A stretch of DNA of 64,000 nucleotides from an uncultured Aquimarina sp. (GTDB lineage Bacteria; Bacteroidota; Bacteroidia; Flavobacteriales; Flavobacteriaceae), in contig CANMSO010000002.1 of NCBI GenBank assembly GCA_947500545.1, positions 310,001-374,000 of the forward strand. The letters are read 5' to 3'. The translations under genes were made by a program, and so were the position numbers. Positions 61,444-64,000 of the stretch are shown here, one piece after another. Position 1 is the stretch's first letter. Each line of letters begins with the position of its first letter. The notes under the pieces were generated by a model. It was not told where the DNA came from and searched no databases. It saw nothing but the letters and a program-made list of their open reading frames with translations.

Positions 61444-62301
61444 CTAATTATTATCATCTCCTCCTTCATTAGAATCTGGAGCGTCATCTTCGTTTAAATT
61501 GTCTTTCTCGTTTTTAAGCGCATTGATAGAGTCCTTTTTCTTCTTTTGTATTTCTAATAAAATCGCTCTTCTTTCTTCAAACTCTTTTCTTTTGGCAGCT
61601 CTTATAGAGTCTCTTTCAGCTTTACGCTGTGCAAGAAGTTGTTCTCTTTCTGATTGCTTTTGTAACACTGCTTTTTCCCTATCTGTTACTTCTTTCTCTT
61701 GTTCTGCATTTCTTTCTTCGTTTCTTTCAAGAGATTTCTTTTCTTTTTTACTATTAAGTTGCTTTCTTTTGGAAGCTCTGTTTAACCTTAATAGGACTTG
61801 GTCGCTAATATCAAATCGATCTGCAGAATACAGCATCACCATGTCAGATGATTTGTCAAAAACAAAGTCATACTTTTTGTTCTTAGCAATTTCTTGAACG
61901 GCTACAAAAACTTGATCCTGAACAGGCTGAACTAATCTTCTTTTTTGAAGAAATAAATCACCATTGGGTCCAAATCTTTTTTGTTGATACTCTAGTATTT
62001 CTTTTTCTTTAAAAAAGATATCCTCTTCTCTTTCCTCAATGAGCTCTTTTGTTAATAATACTCTTTCGTTATTAAGATCTTTACGCATTTCTTCAACATC
62101 TTTCAATTCTGCTTCTATCTCAACCTTCCATTTCTGTACTTTGGTTTCAAGCTCTGATGAAGCTTCATTATAATCCGCAACATTCTCCAGAATGTAATCC
62201 ATATCAATATAACCAATTCTGATACCTTTTTGAGCGTTTATCGAACTTGAAAAAAATAGCAAGCATGTCGCTGCAAATACTAAAAGAACCTTTGTTTTCA
62301 T
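61444..62301 (-). CDS. OmpH/Skp family periplasmic chaperone (first, long coiled-coil form)
   Basis: 285-residue OmpH/Skp-type protein with a signal peptide (about 1-23). The N-terminal part matches the family (GIRIGYIDMDYILENVADYNEASSEL, EIAKNKKYDFVFDKSSDMVMLY). After residue 180 it continues with about 90 residues of almost pure charged coiled coil (Lys, Glu, Arg) and an acidic end (NEDDAPDSNEGGDDNN). This tail is absent in the second copy and in classical Skp. It may lengthen the chaperone tentacles. It begins 36 bases after bamA. Confidence 0.92.
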   Translation of the reverse strand: MKTKVLLVFAATCLLFFSSSINAQKGIRIGYIDMDYILENVADYNEASSELETKVQKWKVEIEAELKDVEEMRKDLNNERVLLTKELIEEREEDIFFKEKEILEYQQKRFGPNGDLFLQKRRLVQPVQDQVFVAVQEIAKNKKYDFVFDKSSDMVMLYSADRFDISDQVLLRLNRASKRKQLNSKKEKKSLERNEERNAEQEKEVTDREKAVLQKQSEREQLLAQRKAERDSIRAAKRKEFEERRAILLEIQKKKKDSINALKNEKDNLNEDDAPDSNEGGDDNN

Positions 62302-62337
62302 AACTTTGTTTGTTTATAGAAATAATCGTGCCAAAAC

Positions 62338-64000
62338 TTAAAACTGCTGTCCTATAATAAAGTGAGTTTCCCAACCATTTGGTTCACTTGTCCCAGGAAT
62401 TGGATCAAACCCATATCCGAAATCAATACCTAATAATCCAAAAGCTGGCATAAATATACGTATTCCTGCTCCAGCAGAACGGTTTAATTGAAAAGGATTA
62501 AACCCTTTGAAGCTGTCATAAGAAGCACCACCTTCTAAAAACCCTAACATGTAAATAGATGCTGCAGGTTTTAATGTAATAGGATAACGAAGCTCTAACG
62601 AGTATTTATTATAAATTGTTGCACCATCTCCATCAAAATCTTGATCATTTGGTCTACTTAATGGAATTATTGATTGATTTGGGTACCCTCTTAAGGCTAC
62701 AACCTCTCTACCATCTAAACTAGTGGCTCCTAGACCATCACCTCCCAAGAAGAATCGTTCGAAAGGTATATTTCCTCTGTCATTGTTGTAGGCTCCCAGG
62801 AAACCATACTCTGCTCTTGTTTTTAAAACTAAGGGTTTTTTTCCTAAATTAATTAGACTAGTGTACCAAGTACCGTCAAATTTGATTTTGTAATATTCAA
62901 GCCACTTAAAACGTTCTTGATCAATTTCTCCAATTTCATCATCTATTTCTTCATTTCTAACTTGATTTCTAGTATCACTAAGATCAAGGTTATTTTGTTC
63001 TTCTTCCAAATCATCTCGTTGGGATGCCAATTCACTATAATCTGTTCCATCCCAAAGTGAATATGGCAATGAAAGTTTTGCAACTATATTAAACTCTGAT
63101 CCTCCAATTGGAAAAATAGGATTTACTGTAGTGTTATTACGATTAAGACCAATAGTGTAGGACAGGTCATTAGATGATCCATTACCAAAAGTAAATAATC
63201 TAGTAACATAATTTTTCAAGTTGTAATGTCTAATACTTACGGCTTGAGATAATGTAAAATAATTATCTGGCCAATTAAGTCTTTTTGCGATACCAAGAGA
63301 ACCACCTGTTATCAAGAATTTACTATCTCTGTCAACATCACGATTTCTATTATTGAATAAAAATTGAATGGTATGAGAAAATGAAGTAGAAAGTTGATAA
63401 GGTCTCTTTCCTCCTAACCATGGTTCTATAAAGGAAAGACTATACGTTTGAAAAAATCTACTGGCCTGCGCTCTTAATCTTAGTGTTTGACCATCTCCCA
63501 TAGGTAATGGACTATAAGCTTCACCTTTAAAAATGTTTCTAATAGAGAAGTTGTTAAAAGCTAATCCTAGTGTTCCAACAAAACCACCCCCACCAAAACC
63601 TCCTTGAAGCTCGATTTGACTGGATCCTTTCTCTACTACAGGATAATTAATATCAATTGTTCCTGCTTGTGGATTTGCATTTTTGAACTGAGGTTCTAAT
63701 TGTTCAGGGTCAAAGAAACCTAGTTGGCCTATCTCACGAACAGTTCTTACAACCAAATCCTTGCTATATCGCTGTCCAGGTTTTGTTCTTAAAATTCTAT
63801 ATACTACGTGATCATTTGTTTTGTCATTTCCGGTAACGGTAATATGATCAAAATAGGTTAATTTTCCTTCACGGATTCTAATTTCAAAATCAATAGTGTC
63901 ATTATATACTCTGGTCTCAACGGCATCGATACTCGAGAATAAATATCCGTTGTTTTGATATAGGTTAGTAAGATCATTAGCATCGGGTTTTGTATTATCG
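62338..64000 (-). CDS. bamA: Outer-membrane protein assembly factor BamA, partial (5' end outside window)
   Basis: Central beta-barrel of the Bam complex, inserting outer-membrane proteins. The open frame continues from the first internal Met (63756) to the window edge, with POTRA sequence such as LYQNNGYLFSSIDAVE and GKLTYFDHITVTGN, so the gene is truncated on this side. The barrel includes RFFLGGDGLGATSLDGREVVALRGYPN (the VRGF-like motif as LRGY), and ends GWETHFIIGQQF with a terminal aromatic residue. An insert rich in Asp/Glu lies between barrel strands (QRDDLEEEQNNLDLSD). It heads the bamA-ompH-ompH operon. Confidence 0.95.
   Translation of the reverse strand, partial: DNTKPDANDLTNLYQNNGYLFSSIDAVETRVYNDTIDFEIRIREGKLTYFDHITVTGNDKTNDHVVYRILRTKPGQRYSKDLVVRTVREIGQLGFFDPEQLEPQFKNANPQAGTIDINYPVVEKGSSQIELQGGFGGGGFVGTLGLAFNNFSIRNIFKGEAYSPLPMGDGQTLRLRAQASRFFQTYSLSFIEPWLGGKRPYQLSTSFSHTIQFLFNNRNRDVDRDSKFLITGGSLGIAKRLNWPDNYFTLSQAVSIRHYNLKNYVTRLFTFGNGSSNDLSYTIGLNRNNTTVNPIFPIGGSEFNIVAKLSLPYSLWDGTDYSELASQRDDLEEEQNNLDLSDTRNQVRNEEIDDEIGEIDQERFKWLEYYKIKFDGTWYTSLINLGKKPLVLKTRAEYGFLGAYNNDRGNIPFERFFLGGDGLGATSLDGREVVALRGYPNQSIIPLSRPNDQDFDGDGATIYNKYSLELRYPITLKPAASIYMLGFLEGGASYDSFKGFNPFQLNRSAGAGIRIFMPAFGLLGIDFGYGFDPIPGTSEPNGWETHFIIGQQF

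Noticed and set aside
1..64000. Mobile elements, CRISPR arrays, tRNA or rRNA genes
   Set aside because: I looked for transposase or integrase motifs, regularly spaced repeats and tRNA-like cloverleaf or CCA ends and saw none that hold up.

Overview
The window looks like a stretch of chromosome from a marine-type member of the family Flavobacteriaceae (Bacteroidota). Evidence: an alternative complex III (Act) operon joined to an aa3-type oxidase, the type IX secretion proteins SprA and PorP/SprF, SprB-type repeats, many lipoproteins, generally AT-rich DNA, and repeated matches to the Bacteroidota promoter -7 element TAnnTTTG. I cannot name the genus from this sequence. I see no rRNA, tRNA, CRISPR array, transposase, integrase or phage gene.

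Layout. 1-8034: respiratory operon actB(partial)-actC-actD-actE-actF-coxB-coxA, closed by a terminator. 8124-12298: three lipoprotein genes with decapeptide repeats, SprB repeats, Fib_succ_major and Lcl/DUF1566-like domains, at least two with their own promoters; this is the most accessory-looking part. 12525-15840: ruvB, a cytochrome P450 and queG. 16043-19721: sodium/solute symporter plus lipoprotein trehalase, with a LacI-type palindrome upstream. 19859-22162: malic enzyme fused to a phosphotransacetylase-like domain. 22307-31103: ruvA, sprA (7.3 kb), gcvH and a VanZ-like gene. 31248-32821: two TonB paralogues separated by a strong terminator. 32877-33746 (minus): secreted metallo-beta-lactamase-fold hydrolase.

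33976-39283 is a second respiratory cluster: heme O synthase, two oxidase subunit III proteins, subunit IV, a cysteine-free protein that I tentatively read as a SCO relative, a true SCO, a DUF420 protein and a small CxxC membrane protein. Together with 1-8034 it supplies most of the quinol to cytochrome c to oxygen chain and its heme/copper assembly factors. 39505-46868 is a MacAB-TolC-like export operon with one ATPase, two permeases, two adaptors and one TolC. It is followed by tsaB and a pair of secreted paralogues of unknown function (minus).

49522-52944 (minus): DUF255 thioredoxin-fold lipoprotein, dodecin, and a NifU-type scaffold with duplicated N-terminal domains. 53188-54225: PorP/SprF. 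54295-55986 (minus): rhodanese and vWA lipoprotein, divergent from a TPR-containing LytS-like kinase and LytTR regulator (56207-59145) across a region with two inverted repeats. 59157-59660 (minus): secreted HExxH protein. 59661-60014 may encode a short structured RNA. 60015-64000 (minus): bamA(partial)-ompH-ompH-murI, an outer-membrane biogenesis cluster.

All functional calls come from motif and family recognition by eye; no alignment or database search was run. The best leads for something undescribed are the putative small RNA, the HhH domain on ActC, the cysteine-free putative SCO relative, the lipoprotein island, and the vWA/rhodanese-LytS/LytTR locus.
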